A DNA stretch of 64,000 nucleotides from Burkholderia dolosa (GTDB lineage: Bacteria; Pseudomonadota; Gammaproteobacteria; Burkholderiales; Burkholderiaceae): NCBI RefSeq assembly GCF_902499135.1, contig NZ_CABVPR010000017.1, positions 1-64,000 on the forward strand, given 5' to 3'. The notes under the pieces were generated by a model that worked only from the letters and a program-made list of their open reading frames with translations, had not been told where the DNA came from and made no database searches. The stretch's first letter is position 1. The number at the start of each line of letters is the position of its first letter. A program made the translations under genes and the position numbers. Of this stretch, positions 43,465 through 53,097 are shown piece after piece.

Positions 43465-44514
43465 ATGAGCTATTCGCTTTCGTTACTGGACAAGAGTCCG
43501 ATCGCCGACGGCGCGAGCGCCGCCGACGCGCTGCGCTTCACGACGACGCTCGCGCAGCGCGCGGAACGGCTCGGCTACGAGCGCTTCTGGGTCGCCGAGC
43601 ATCACGGCGCGCCGGGCTTCGCAAGCTCCGCGCCGGAGATCGTCGTCGCGCACCTGCTCGCGCGCACGTCGCGCATACGCGTCGGTTCGGGCGGCGTGAT
43701 GCTGCAGCACTACAGTCCGTTCAAGGTCGCCGAGACGTTCCGGCTGCTCGCCGCGCTCGCGCCGGGCCGCGTCGATCTCGGCGTCGGCAAGGCGCCGGGC
43801 GGCTTGCCGCTGACTACGCGCGCGCTGCAGTGGTTTCACGACAAGGCGGCGAAGCCCGACTTCGCGGGCCAGCTCGCCGCGCTCGACGCGTTTCTCGGCT
43901 GGGGCGTCGCCGAAGACCATCCGCTCGCCGGCGCGGTCGCGATGCCCGAGCCGCCGCAGGCGCCCGAACGGATTCTGCTCGGCGGCTCGCCGGACAGCGG
44001 CGCGCTGGCCGCGCGCCACGGCTGGCGGTTCTGCTACGCCGGCCATTTCAACGGCGACAGCACGAACCTCGAACGCTCGCTCGACGCGTATCGCGGCGCG
44101 GGCGGCACGCGGCCGCTCGTCGCGCTGTATGCGGTCGCGGCGCCGACCCGCGACGACGCCGAGCGGCTGATCGGCCCGCTGAAGATCTTCAAGCTGCAGC
44201 TCGCGAGCGGCCAGAGCTTCAATCTCGGCAGCGCGCAGGCGGCGGCGGAATTCGCACGGCAAAGCGGCGCGTCGGCCTACCGGATCGACGAGCTGCGTCC
44301 GACCGTGCTGGCCGATACGCCGGAGCGCGTGCACCGAGCGCTCGATGCGCTGAGCCGGCGGCTCGACGTCGATGCGTTCGTGATCGATTCGCCGGTGACC
44401 GACTACGCGGCGCGGCTCGCGTCAATCGAATGGCTCGGCGGCGCGCTGTCGTCCACGCCGCTCGACGCGGCGATCGCGGCCGGCCGCTCCCTTTTCCCCG
44501 ACTCCAACGCGTGA
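43465..44514 (+). CDS. LLM-class flavin-dependent monooxygenase
   Basis: The 349-residue product is in the bacterial luciferase-like family that uses reduced FMN and oxygen. It begins [11 protein letters not shown] and has [20 protein letters not shown] (about 39-58), [20 protein letters not shown], then [16 protein letters not shown]. The last matches the short-chain LLM group (CE1758/YhbW type). No flavin reductase gene is in this window, so reduced FMN must come from elsewhere. It lies between a solute-binding protein and a second monooxygenase, suggesting oxidation of what is imported. Confidence 0.9.
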   Translation: MSYSLSLLDKSPIADGASAADALRFTTTLAQRAERLGYERFWVAEHHGAPGFASSAPEIVVAHLLARTSRIRVGSGGVMLQHYSPFKVAETFRLLAALAPGRVDLGVGKAPGGLPLTTRALQWFHDKAAKPDFAGQLAALDAFLGWGVAEDHPLAGAVAMPEPPQAPERILLGGSPDSGALAARHGWRFCYAGHFNGDSTNLERSLDAYRGAGGTRPLVALYAVAAPTRDDAERLIGPLKIFKLQLASGQSFNLGSAQAAAEFARQSGASAYRIDELRPTVLADTPERVHRALDALSRRLDVDAFVIDSPVTDYAARLASIEWLGGALSSTPLDAAIAAGRSLFPDSNA

Positions 44515-44521
44515 CGCTGCG

Positions 44522-45868
44522 ATGACGACCCGACGACCGATTCCGTTCGGCCTGATGCTGCAAGGCGCAGGCAGCCACATGAATGCATGGCGGCATCCGA
44601 GCAACCCGCCGGATGCGAGCATCAATCTCGACTTCGCGATCGGCATCGCACGCAAGGCGGAAGCCGCCGGCATCGCGTTCGCGTTCGTCGCGGACGGGCT
44701 GTACATCAACGAGAAGTCGATCCCGCACTTCCTGAACCGCTTCGAGCCGATGACGATACTGTCGGCGCTCGCGGTCGCGACGAAGAAGATCGGGCTCGCC
44801 GGCACGATCTCGACGTCGTACAGCGAGCCGTTCACCGTCGCGCGCCAGCTCGCGTCGCTCGACATGATCAGCGGCGGGCGCGCGGGCTGGAACGTCGTGA
44901 CGACGCCGCTCGAAGGCACCGCGAAGAATTTCGGCAAGACGCATCCCGATCACGAACTGCGCTACGAGATCGCCGACGAATATCTGCAGGTCGTGCAGGG
45001 GCTGTGGGACAGCTGGGACGACGACGCATTCGTGCGCGACCGCGCGACCGGCCGCTTCTTCGATCGCGACAAGCTGCACACGCTCGACCATCGCGGCCGC
45101 TTCTTCCAGGTTGCCGGTCCGCTGAACATCCAGCGCTCGCCGCAAGGACAGCCGGTGATCTTTCAGGCCGGATCGTCCGACGCCGGCATCGGGCTCGCGG
45201 GCAAATACGCGGACGCGGTGTTCACGCATTCGCCGTCGCTCGACGAGACGGCCGCGTTCGCGCGGCGCGTGAAGCACAGCGCGATCGAACACGGCCGGCG
45301 CGCGGACGACGTGAAGATCTTCCCGGGCGTCGGGCCGATCGTCGGGCGCACGGCCGCCGAGGCCGAAGACAAGTACCAGGCGATCCGCGACTTGCTGACG
45401 ATCGACGAAGCGCTCGCGTATCTCGGCCGCTACTTCGATCACCACGACTTCACGCAATACGCGCTCGATGCGCCGTTCCCGGAACTCGGCGACATCGGCC
45501 GCAACAGCTTCCGCTCGACCACCGACCGGATCAAGGCCGACGCGAAACGCAACGGCCTGACGCTGCGCGAGACGGCGCTCGCGGTCGCGACGCCGCGGCC
45601 GAATTTCATCGGGACGGCCGAGCACGTCGCCGACGAGCTGATCCGCTGGTTCGACGCGGGCGCGGGCGACGGCTTCATCCTGGGCTTTCCGGTACAGGCA
45701 CAGGGCGTCGACGATTTCGTCGAACTGGTGATTCCGGTGCTCGAAGCGCGCGGCCGCTACAGCCGCGACCTGCCGGGCAGCACGCTGCGCGACCATCTCG
45801 GCCTGTCGCGCAAGGCGAGCCGCCATGCGACGGCGACGAGCGCCCAGGCCGCGGACGCGGCCGCTTGA
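44522..45868 (+). CDS. NtaA/SnaA/DmoA-family FMN-dependent monooxygenase
   Basis: The 448-residue product matches the NtaA/DmoA class: [18 protein letters not shown] near the start, [52 protein letters not shown] (about 118-137) and [19 protein letters not shown] (about 206-224). Relatives oxidise nitrilotriacetate, dimethyl sulfide or N-acetyl-S-alkyl cysteines. It starts seven bases after the preceding monooxygenase. Substrate choice cannot be made from sequence, but the ABC transport context is like that of S-compound salvage operons. Confidence 0.92.
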   Translation: MTTRRPIPFGLMLQGAGSHMNAWRHPSNPPDASINLDFAIGIARKAEAAGIAFAFVADGLYINEKSIPHFLNRFEPMTILSALAVATKKIGLAGTISTSYSEPFTVARQLASLDMISGGRAGWNVVTTPLEGTAKNFGKTHPDHELRYEIADEYLQVVQGLWDSWDDDAFVRDRATGRFFDRDKLHTLDHRGRFFQVAGPLNIQRSPQGQPVIFQAGSSDAGIGLAGKYADAVFTHSPSLDETAAFARRVKHSAIEHGRRADDVKIFPGVGPIVGRTAAEAEDKYQAIRDLLTIDEALAYLGRYFDHHDFTQYALDAPFPELGDIGRNSFRSTTDRIKADAKRNGLTLRETALAVATPRPNFIGTAEHVADELIRWFDAGAGDGFILGFPVQAQGVDDFVELVIPVLEARGRYSRDLPGSTLRDHLGLSRKASRHATATSAQAADAAA

Positions 45869-45916
45869 TCGGTCCGCGATACGCGGCGCCCCATCGATTC
45901 GAGGACTTTCATCGAC

Positions 45917-47689
45917 ATGAGCGACACGACCCACGTCGGCGGCGCGCTGCCGCCGCGCTCTTCTTCCGCCGCGCGCGACACCGGCGGCACGCGTTTGCGC
46001 ATCGTTCCCGCACGGCGCCGCTCGCGCACGGCCGGCAGCGTGCTCGCGCTCGCGCTGATCGCCGGCGTTCTGCACTCGATTCTCGGCAACCCGCAATGGG
46101 GCTGGCCGGTGTTCGCCGAATGGTTCCTGTCGCCGCCGGTGCTGTCGGGGCTCGCGCGCACGCTGGTGCTGACGCTGCTCGGCGCGGTACTCGGCTTCGC
46201 GCTCGGTGCGCTCGTCGCGCTGGCCCGGCTGTCGCGTTCGCGGCTGCTCGCCGCGAGTGCGTGGACGTTCGTGTGGCTGTTCCGGTCGATTCCGCTGATC
46301 GTGCTGCTGCTGATCCTGAACAACCTCGGCTACCTGTACGAGCACGTGCGGCTCGGCGTGCCGTTCACCGACATCGTGTGGTTCGACGCGCCGACGACCG
46401 AACTGATCAGCCCGTTTCTCGCGGCGGTGCTCGGCCTCACGCTGAATCACGCGGCGTTTTCCGCGGAGGTGATCCGCGGCGGCATTCTGTCGGTCGATCA
46501 GGGCCAGCTCGAGGCGGCGGCCGCGCTCGGGCTGCCGCGCTCGCGGCAAACGACGCGGATCGTGCTGCCGCAGGCAATGCGCGCGATCCTGCCGACCGCG
46601 TTCAACGACCTGATCACGCTCGCGAAGGGGACGTCGATGGTGTACGTGCTCGCGATGCCGGAGCTGTTCTACACCGTGCAGGTGATCTATCGGCGCAATC
46701 TCGAGGTGATTCCGCTGCTGATGGTCGCGACCGCCTGGTATCTGATCATCCTGACTGTGTTGTCGGCGATCCAGGTGCAGGTCGAACGGCACTATGCGCG
46801 CGGTGCGCTGCGCAATCCGCCGCCGTCCGCGCTGACGTTCCTGCTCGCGCGTGCCGGCGCGCTGTGGCGACGTGCGACGACGCACGCGCCCGCAGCGCAA
46901 CGCGTCGACGACGATGCCGCGCCGCATGTCGGCCGCGAGGTGACCGTCCATCGCGTCTCGAAGCAGTTCGGCACGCACCGCGTACTCGACAACGTGTCGT
47001 TCGTCGCGCCGCGCGGCAGCGTCACCGCGATCGTCGGGCCGTCGGGTTCCGGCAAGTCGACGCTGCTGCGCACGATCAATCATCTCGAACGCGTCGACGA
47101 CGGCTTCATCGAGATCGACGGCGAGCTGATCGGCTACCGCCGCGACGGCGACGTGCTGCACGAGCTCGGCGAACGCGACGTGCTGAAGCGGCGCACGGCG
47201 GTCGGCATGGTGTTCCAGAGCTTCAACCTGTTCGCGCATCTGACCGTGCTCGAGAATCTGATCGAAGCGCCGGTCGCGGTCGGCGGCGCGACGCGCGACG
47301 ACGCCGAGCGCATCGCACGCGCATTGCTCGCGCGCGTCGGGCTCGCGGACAAGGCCGACGCATACCCGCGCCAGCTGTCCGGCGGCCAGCAGCAGCGCGT
47401 CGCGATCGCGCGCGCACTCGCGCTGCGCCCGAAAGTGCTGCTGTTCGACGAGCCGACGTCGGCGCTCGATCCCGAGCTCGTCAACGAAGTGCTCGACGTG
47501 ATCAAGGAGCTCGCGCGTTCGGGCACGACGCTCGTGATCGTCACACACGAGATCGGCTTCGCGCGCGAAGTCGCCGACAACGTGCTGTTCATGGAACGCG
47601 GCCGCATCGTCGAATCGGGGCCGCCCGCGGTCGTGCTCGATGCGCCCGCGCATCCGCGCACGCGCGCATTCCTGTCGCGCGTGCTGTGA
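45917..47689 (+). CDS. Fused amino-acid-type ABC permease and ATPase
   Basis: The 590-residue protein joins two functions usually on separate genes. Residues about 45-300 form a His/Glu/Gln-type permease with five helices and the coupling EAAAALGLPRSRQTTRIVLP loop. Residues about 340-590 form an ATPase with Walker A GPSGSGKST, Q-loop FQSFNLFAHL, signature LSGGQQQRV, Walker B KVLLFDEPTSALD and switch His in VTHE. Gene fusion fixes subunit ratio at one to one. It starts with good AGGA and is flanked by two solute-binding protein genes, either of which could feed it. Confidence 0.95.
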   Translation: MSDTTHVGGALPPRSSSAARDTGGTRLRIVPARRRSRTAGSVLALALIAGVLHSILGNPQWGWPVFAEWFLSPPVLSGLARTLVLTLLGAVLGFALGALVALARLSRSRLLAASAWTFVWLFRSIPLIVLLLILNNLGYLYEHVRLGVPFTDIVWFDAPTTELISPFLAAVLGLTLNHAAFSAEVIRGGILSVDQGQLEAAAALGLPRSRQTTRIVLPQAMRAILPTAFNDLITLAKGTSMVYVLAMPELFYTVQVIYRRNLEVIPLLMVATAWYLIILTVLSAIQVQVERHYARGALRNPPPSALTFLLARAGALWRRATTHAPAAQRVDDDAAPHVGREVTVHRVSKQFGTHRVLDNVSFVAPRGSVTAIVGPSGSGKSTLLRTINHLERVDDGFIEIDGELIGYRRDGDVLHELGERDVLKRRTAVGMVFQSFNLFAHLTVLENLIEAPVAVGGATRDDAERIARALLARVGLADKADAYPRQLSGGQQQRVAIARALALRPKVLLFDEPTSALDPELVNEVLDVIKELARSGTTLVIVTHEIGFAREVADNVLFMERGRIVESGPPAVVLDAPAHPRTRAFLSRVL

Positions 47690-47729
47690 GCGGCGCGGCC
47701 GTTTTCGGAAGCCTCGGAGATCCGACACG

Positions 47730-48671
47730 ATGATCGATCGACGTGAATTCATCACCGCCGCGCTCGTCGCGGCAGCCGCCGCGCCGTGGCGCGCCGCGAT
47801 TGCGACAGGTGCGGCAAGCGCGGCGGCAGACCTCGATCCGCGTCAGGCCGGCCGCATTCGCGCGCCGCGCGACGACGCGGCCATCCGGGCAGCAAGCGGC
47901 TATCGGTGGGTGAGCGACCACGCGTTCACGGTCGCGATCTCGCCGCATGCGCCGCCCATATCGACGTACGCGACCGACGCGCGCACGGTGGTCGGCGCCG
48001 ATCCCGACTATGCGCAGCTCGTTGCCGACGCGCTCGGCCGCACGCTCGTCCTGGTGCCGATCGCGTGGGCCGACTGGCCGCTCGGACTGTCGTCGGGCAA
48101 GTACGACGCGGTGATTTCGAACGTCGGCGTGACCGAGAAGCGCAAGGAGAAGTACGACTTCACGACCTATCGTCTCGGGCTGCACGGCTTCTACGTACGC
48201 ACCGCGAGTCCGATCGCGAAGATCGCCGAGCCGAAGGACGTCGCAGGCCTGCGCATCATTACGGGCGCCGGCACGAGTCAGGAGCGCATTCTGCTCGAAT
48301 GGAACCGTCGCAACGTCGCCCAACGATTGAAGCCGACCGAACTGCTGTACTTCGACGACGATGCGGCCGCGCGCGTCGCACTGCTGTCCGGCCGCGCGGA
48401 TGCCGAGCTGAATCCGAACGCGTCGCTCGCGTACGAAGCGGCGCGCGACGGGAAGATCCGCCGGGTCGGCGTCGTCAATGCGGGCTGGCCGGCGAATGCG
48501 GACGTCGCGATCGCGACGCGCCGCGGCAGCGGGCTCGCGCCCGCGTTGACGCTCGCGACGAACGCGCTGATCGCGAGCGGCCGCTACGGACAGGCGCTCG
48601 CGCGATGGGGCCTGCAGAGCGAAGCGATCGCCCGCGCCGACACGAACCCGCCGGGCTTGCCGTCGTTCTGA
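47730..48671 (+). CDS. ABC transporter solute-binding protein (family 3), copy B
   Basis: The 313-residue product is a paralogue of the protein at 42454-43407. The leader has MIDRREFITAALVAAAAAPW, with a twin-arginine-like RREF that may allow Tat export. The domain has SPHAPPISTYATDARTVVGA, VLVPIAWADWPLGLSSGKYD and VISNVGVTEKRKEKYDFTTY. It lies 40 bases after the permease-ATPase. Divergence between the paralogues in the N-terminal lobe suggests two related ligands for one transporter. Confidence 0.9.
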   Translation: MIDRREFITAALVAAAAAPWRAAIATGAASAAADLDPRQAGRIRAPRDDAAIRAASGYRWVSDHAFTVAISPHAPPISTYATDARTVVGADPDYAQLVADALGRTLVLVPIAWADWPLGLSSGKYDAVISNVGVTEKRKEKYDFTTYRLGLHGFYVRTASPIAKIAEPKDVAGLRIITGAGTSQERILLEWNRRNVAQRLKPTELLYFDDDAAARVALLSGRADAELNPNASLAYEAARDGKIRRVGVVNAGWPANADVAIATRRGSGLAPALTLATNALIASGRYGQALARWGLQSEAIARADTNPPGLPSF

Positions 48672-48819
48672 CTACGCGGCGGTTGCGCGAAATCGATTCA
48701 CGCGCGCGGGTGCGTCGAAACGAAATGCCGATGCCAACCGGGCGGCGGGCCAGAAGCGGTGCTCCGAACGTCGCACTGCACGTCGATACGCGATCGTTGC
48801 CGCTGCGCTGCGACCCGGC

Positions 48820-49914
48820 TTACGCGGCCACCGCGGCGCCCGATCGATCGAGCTCCGCGACGTGTGCATGGATCGCGGGAATCAGGTCGCGCCCATACGC
48901 GAGCGCGTCGTCGAGCGGATCGAAGCCGCGGATCAGGAACGTCGACACGCCGAGCCGATAGTACGCGCCGAGTGCGCGCGCAACTTGTTCGGGCGTACCG
49001 ACGAGCGCGGTCGAATTCCAGCGCGCGCCGGTCAGGTTCGCGACGCCCATCCACAGCCGCTCGTCGAGCACGTCGCCTTGCGCGGCCGCGGCCAGCAGCC
49101 GCTGCGAGCCCGCATTCTGCGGCGCATGGCCGTCGATCGGCTGGCCGTTCGCGAGCCGTGCCGCCCGCACGCGCTCGCGGATCGCGTCGGCCTTCGTCCA
49201 TGCCTGCGCTTCGGTGTCCGCGACGATCGGCCGGAACGACACGCTGATGCGCGGTGCGCGGCCGAACGGTGCGGCGGCCGCACGCACGCGCGCGATCTGC
49301 TCGCGCACGGACTCGAGCGGCTCGCCCCACGTCATGTACACGTCCGCATGCCGGCCGGCCACGGCCAGCGCGGCAGCCGACGAGCCGCCGAAGTAGATCG
49401 GCACGTGCGGCCGCTGCACGCCCTTCACGAGCGGCGACGCGCCGCGCAGCCGGTAGAACTCGCCGTCGTGATCGACCGGCGCGTCGGCGAGCCAGATGCG
49501 TTTCAGCACGTCCAGATACTCGCCGGTACGGCGATAGCGCGCGTCGTGCGGCACGAAATCGCCGTCGCGCTGCAGGTCCGTGTCGTCGCCGCCCGACACG
49601 ACGTTCAGCGCGAGCCGCCCGCCGCTGAACACGTCGAGCGTCGCGATCTGCCGCGCGGCCGCGGACGGCACGATCACGCCCGGACGATGCGCGAGCAGGA
49701 TGCGGATGCGTTCGGTCGCCGCGGCCGCGAACGATGCGACGACGAAGCCGTCCGCCGCGTTGCTGAAATGGCCGACCAGAATCTGATCGAAGCCCGCCGC
49801 TTCGTGTGCGCGCGCGAAGCGGCGCACGTAGTCCGGCTGGACGGCTGCGCCGCCGGGCACGTCAACCTCCGCGCCGGGCGTCGCGGTGATCATGCCGATG
49901 ATGTCGACTGGCAT
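48820..49914 (-). CDS. SsuD-like FMN-dependent alkanesulfonate monooxygenase
   Basis: The 364-residue product is an LLM flavoprotein of the SsuD/MsuD type, which splits C-S bonds in alkanesulfonates. It has FDQILVGHFSNAADGFVVAS, AHRPGVIVPSAAARQIATLD, SGGRLALNVVSGGDDTDLQR (about 105-124) and the DFVPHDARYRRTGEYLDVLK segment. The ATG at 49914 follows GAGGA. Its transcript runs toward the copy B gene, so the two converge. It overlaps nothing and is 43 bases downstream of the SsuA-like gene, probably in one operon. Confidence 0.92.
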   Translation of the reverse strand: MPVDIIGMITATPGAEVDVPGGAAVQPDYVRRFARAHEAAGFDQILVGHFSNAADGFVVASFAAAATERIRILLAHRPGVIVPSAAARQIATLDVFSGGRLALNVVSGGDDTDLQRDGDFVPHDARYRRTGEYLDVLKRIWLADAPVDHDGEFYRLRGASPLVKGVQRPHVPIYFGGSSAAALAVAGRHADVYMTWGEPLESVREQIARVRAAAAPFGRAPRISVSFRPIVADTEAQAWTKADAIRERVRAARLANGQPIDGHAPQNAGSQRLLAAAAQGDVLDERLWMGVANLTGARWNSTALVGTPEQVARALGAYYRLGVSTFLIRGFDPLDDALAYGRDLIPAIHAHVAELDRSGAAVAA

Positions 49915-49957
49915 GTCGATATGTCCTCGTCGTTGCCGATCGGAAAGAGCCGCACGG

Positions 49958-50923
49958 TCACTGCGCGGCCGCCGTCTTTTGCGCGGCCGGCGCGAACGCG
50001 CCCGCATACGAGCGGTCGAGCAGTTTCGACGTGTCGTACGCAGCCGGAATCACGCCGGCCTTGTGCAGAAAGTCGGCCGTGTTCTGCGCGTCCTTCGCGG
50101 CCGAGTCGTCGACCGGGCCCACGCGCTGATGCGCGTTGTTCAGCCAGCGGTACGCGACGTCGGGCTCGAGCTTCGCGCGCTTCGCCCACAGGTCCGCGTA
50201 CTCGCGCGGATGACTGTCGACCCACTGACGCGCAGCGACGACACGGCGCAGGAAATCCGTAATTTCGGCACGTTTGCCGGACACGGCCTGCTCGTTCGCG
50301 GCGACGAAACTCAGCGCGGGCATCAGCCCCTGCGCGGTCGTCACGGGCCGCGCGCCCTGCCTCAGCGCGAGCGTGCTGACGAACGGCTCCCACAGCGACA
50401 CGGCGTCCACCGAACCGTTCGCGAGCGCATTGGTCGCGTCGATCGGCATCAGGTACGCATACTTGACCGAGTCGGCGCGCAGCCCGGCGTGCTCGAGCGC
50501 GCGCAGCACGAGCTGCTGGCTCCATGCGCCGCGCCATACGGCGACGGTCTTGCCCTGCAGATCGGCGACGGTGCGCACCGGCGAATTCTTCGGCACGAGG
50601 ATCGCGACGCCGTCGAGGCTCTGTCGCGACACCGCGACGACCTTCACCGGTGCGCCGCGCGCGGCGAGCGTGAGCAGCGCGGAATCGCCGAGGAAGCCGA
50701 CGTCGATCGCATTGCCGTTCAGGCTTTCGGCCACCGGCGCTGCAGCCTGGAAGTGCTTCCACTCGATCGCGTAGGGCACGTCCTTCAGCACGCCGGACGC
50801 CTCCATCGACGCCTGGATGTTGAAGTAGTTCTGTTCGCCGACGCGCAGCGTGACGGTGTCTTTCGCGATGCCCGGCTGCGCGGCGAGCGCCAGTACGAGC
50901 GCCGTGACGATTCGGCTCAGCAA
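49958..50923 (-). CDS. SsuA-like aliphatic sulfonate binding protein
   Basis: The 321-residue product is an NMT1/SsuA-type periplasmic binding protein: VTLRVGEQNYFNIQASMEAS, VAESLNGNAIDVGFLGDSAL (about 73-92), LQGKTVAVWRGAWSQQLVLR, and LANGSVDAVSLWEPF. I place the start at TTG 50923 because GGGAG lies six bases before it and the signal peptide LSRIVTALVLALAAQPGIAK follows directly. An ATG at 51049 would add 42 residues in front of it. No ssuB or ssuC is in this window. Confidence 0.85.
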   Translation of the reverse strand: MLSRIVTALVLALAAQPGIAKDTVTLRVGEQNYFNIQASMEASGVLKDVPYAIEWKHFQAAAPVAESLNGNAIDVGFLGDSALLTLAARGAPVKVVAVSRQSLDGVAILVPKNSPVRTVADLQGKTVAVWRGAWSQQLVLRALEHAGLRADSVKYAYLMPIDATNALANGSVDAVSLWEPFVSTLALRQGARPVTTAQGLMPALSFVAANEQAVSGKRAEITDFLRRVVAARQWVDSHPREYADLWAKRAKLEPDVAYRWLNNAHQRVGPVDDSAAKDAQNTADFLHKAGVIPAAYDTSKLLDRSYAGAFAPAAQKTAAAQ

Positions 50924-51126
50924 CGTGATCTCCCGGTGATATGTCGGCTGCCGCGCTTGTGCGGCAGCCGGAGAATTGGACGGAAGCGGTGAAGATACGT
51001 CGATCCGCACCATCAGACAAACGCAATATTCTGCTATGCAAAGATGCAAATATTTTATGAACGCGACGGTCGGAAACGGGTCCGTCGAGCGCAGCCGAAA
51101 GCGGCAGTGGAAGGATTCCTCGATAG

Positions 51127-51146
51127 ATATTTCGTGCGCGAAATAT
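51127..51146. promoter_or_regulatory. Palindromic operator 1 (ATATTTCG-N4-CGAAATAT)
   Basis: This is a perfect 8-bp inverted repeat around TGCG, in the gap between the divergent SsuA-like and alpha/beta hydrolase genes. The centre is 62 bases before the hydrolase ATG. A MarR-type dimer is a natural binder, since marR is in the operon downstream. Confidence 0.6.
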
Positions 51147-51159
51147 ACCGGCGTCTATA

Positions 51160-51173
51160 TTTCGCATACGAAA
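51160..51173. promoter_or_regulatory. Palindromic operator 2 (TTTCG-N4-CGAAA)
   Basis: A second inverted repeat with the same core, TTTCG CATA CGAAA, lies 30 bases from the first, centre to centre. That is about three helical turns, so two dimers could bind on the same face of the DNA. Confidence 0.6.
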
Positions 51174-51197
51174 CAACTTGACGAGACGAGGACCGAC

Positions 51198-52115
51198 ATG
51201 ACAGCCGAGCCGATCGAATTTCCCGCCGCGGACGGCTATGCATTGCGCGGCACGCTGTGGTCGCCGCGAGCCGCACCGCGCGCGCTGGTGCTGATCCATC
51301 CGGCGACGGCGGTGCCCGAACGTCTGTACGCGGCGTTCGCCTGTTTTCTGACGGAGCGCGATTTCGCGGCGCTGACTTACGACTACCGCGGCATCGGCGC
51401 GTCGCGCCCCGCGCGCCTGAGTGCGTTGCATGCGCGCATGCGGGACTGGGTCGATCTCGACGTCGAAGCGGCGACCGCGTGGGCGCGCCATACATTCGAC
51501 GGCGTGCCGCTGCTCGCGGTAGGGCATAGCGTCGGCGGCCATGCGATCGGCTTGTCGGCCGCGTCCGCGCACCTGCACGCGGCCGTGCTCGTCGCATCGC
51601 ACGCCGGCAGTACGCGACTGATCGAACACGCCGCGGAGCGGCTGAAAGTGCGGCTGATTCTTCGCGTGCTCGGCCCGCTCGCGTGTGCGCTGCTCGGCTA
51701 CGTGCCCGGCAAGCGGCTCGGGCTCGGCGAGGATCTGCCGGCCGGCGTATTCCGCGAATGGAGCGACTGGACGACGCTGCCGCGCTACTTCTTCGACGAC
51801 CCGACACTCGGCGCGGCCGAGCGCTTCGCGAAGCAGCGATTGCCGATTCTCGTGCTCGGCTTCGACGACGATCCGTGGGCGAATCCGGCCGCGATCGACC
51901 TGCTGGTAAGCTATCTGACCGGCGCGGCCGTCGAGCGCCGCCAGATCGATCCGCGCGCGACCGGCAGCGGCCCGCTCGGGCACATGGGTTTCTTCCGCAG
52001 CCGCTGCGGCTCGGTGCTGTGGCCCGGCGTGGCCGACTGGCTCGCACGGTCGCTCGACCTGCCGCGCAACGACGATCGTCCCTCCCTTTCCATCGCAGCC
52101 GGGAACCAAGCTTGA
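51198..52115 (+). CDS. Alpha/beta hydrolase
   Basis: The 305-residue product has the serine-hydrolase fold: an oxyanion region VLIHPATAV, the nucleophile motif GHSVGG with Ser111, a probable acid in LVLGFDDDPWANP, and a catalytic His in SGPLGHMGFFR near the end. No signal peptide is present. It resembles esterases and lipases of the YheT/YpfH type. Its TGA overlaps the TTG of the marR gene, so it is probably under that regulator. The natural ligand may be an ester or a related small compound. Confidence 0.88.
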   Translation: MTAEPIEFPAADGYALRGTLWSPRAAPRALVLIHPATAVPERLYAAFACFLTERDFAALTYDYRGIGASRPARLSALHARMRDWVDLDVEAATAWARHTFDGVPLLAVGHSVGGHAIGLSAASAHLHAAVLVASHAGSTRLIEHAAERLKVRLILRVLGPLACALLGYVPGKRLGLGEDLPAGVFREWSDWTTLPRYFFDDPTLGAAERFAKQRLPILVLGFDDDPWANPAAIDLLVSYLTGAAVERRQIDPRATGSGPLGHMGFFRSRCGSVLWPGVADWLARSLDLPRNDDRPSLSIAAGNQA

Positions 52116-52543
52116 GCGAAGACCGACGCCTGTTTTTCCTGTTGAACATCGGCCAGCGGCGCGTGCAGCGCTGGGTCGACCGCAAGGCCGAACTCGATGC
52201 GCAAACGAGCGCCGCGCAGGCCGGCGTGCTGTTCTATCTCGCGAAGCAGGACGGTGCGCTGATCGGTGAAGTCGGCGCGGCACTGCAACTTGCGCCGTCC
52301 GCGATGACGGGCCTCGCGGACCGGATGGCCAAAGCGGGCCTGCTCACGCGCCACGCCGATTCGGACGACGGCCGTGCCACGCGCCTGTTCGTGACCGATG
52401 AAGGCCGCGCGGCACTCAAGCGCGCACGCGTGCTGCTGCGCGAACTGAACGGCAAGCTGTGCGACGGTTTTTCCGACGACGAACTCGACGTCGTCGCACG
52501 CTGGCTGCATGCGCTGCAGCAGCGGTTTCCGGTCGAGCGCTGA
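52112..52543 (+). CDS. MarR-family transcriptional regulator
   Basis: The 143-residue product has a dimerisation helix at the start (RRLFFLLNIGQRRVQRWVDR), a winged helix-turn-helix with LIGEVGAALQLAPSAMTGLA (about 50-69) and a wing LLTRHADSDDGRATRLFVTD. It starts at TTG in the overlap TTGA with the upstream stop. Together with the twin palindromes in front of the operon it suggests ligand-responsive autorepression. Confidence 0.88.
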   Translation: MSEDRRLFFLLNIGQRRVQRWVDRKAELDAQTSAAQAGVLFYLAKQDGALIGEVGAALQLAPSAMTGLADRMAKAGLLTRHADSDDGRATRLFVTDEGRAALKRARVLLRELNGKLCDGFSDDELDVVARWLHALQQRFPVER

Positions 52544-53097
52544 GCCGACGACGATACCGACGCAACGCCAACGCAATTCGGCGCGATCCAACGCGATCCA
52601 ACGCGCGATCGTCACGCATCGGACGCGCCGCGCCGCTGACCGAAAGCGATTTCGATTCGCGTTTTCGATTCGATTTCGTTGCGTGCGCATGGAAATTTTT
52701 GCGCTCGCTTCGCGCGTGTCCGGCAACGCTTTCCGGCTACGCTCTGTTACCAAAAATCGCCTCGCGCGCCGCATTCGGATCGCCTACATTGCATTCCACT
52801 TCGATACGTTCGTCGCATGCCCGGACTGCGTGACCGTCGGATCGGCATTGCATGTCGGCCCGGCCCGCAACGAAAACGAAAAGGAGTCTGACCGAAGCGC
52901 TGGCGGCATCCAGCGTACGCGGATTGCGATGGCGGAAGCGGCATCCTGAACGGCAGGCAGCCGATGCGACATGCGACGCGCATGCTGCGGCACCGTTCCG
53001 GCAACGTCGTCTGCGCGGCGTGGGCATGCCGCGCATCGGCGCGCGTTGCGTCGCCCTGCTTCACCGTGGCAAACCGCACGTCAACGAGGAGCAGTTC
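52544..53097. other. Gap before the propeller-protein gene
   Basis: No gene is recognised. Short direct repeats of CGATCCAACG and of TTTCGATTCG occur at about 52585-52680. The ribosome binding site of the next gene (GAGGA) is at about 53085-53090. Confidence 0.4.

Noticed and set aside
44587-47733. A 1048-codon plus-strand frame overlapping the second monooxygenase and the permease-ATPase
   Set aside because: It is out of frame with both genes and has no recognisable motifs.
44219-47755. An 1178-codon open frame on the minus strand, opposite the monooxygenase and permease-ATPase genes
   Set aside because: The same effect: long antisense frame, low-complexity Arg/Ala/Asp composition, no domain. 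The plus-strand genes have clear motifs.
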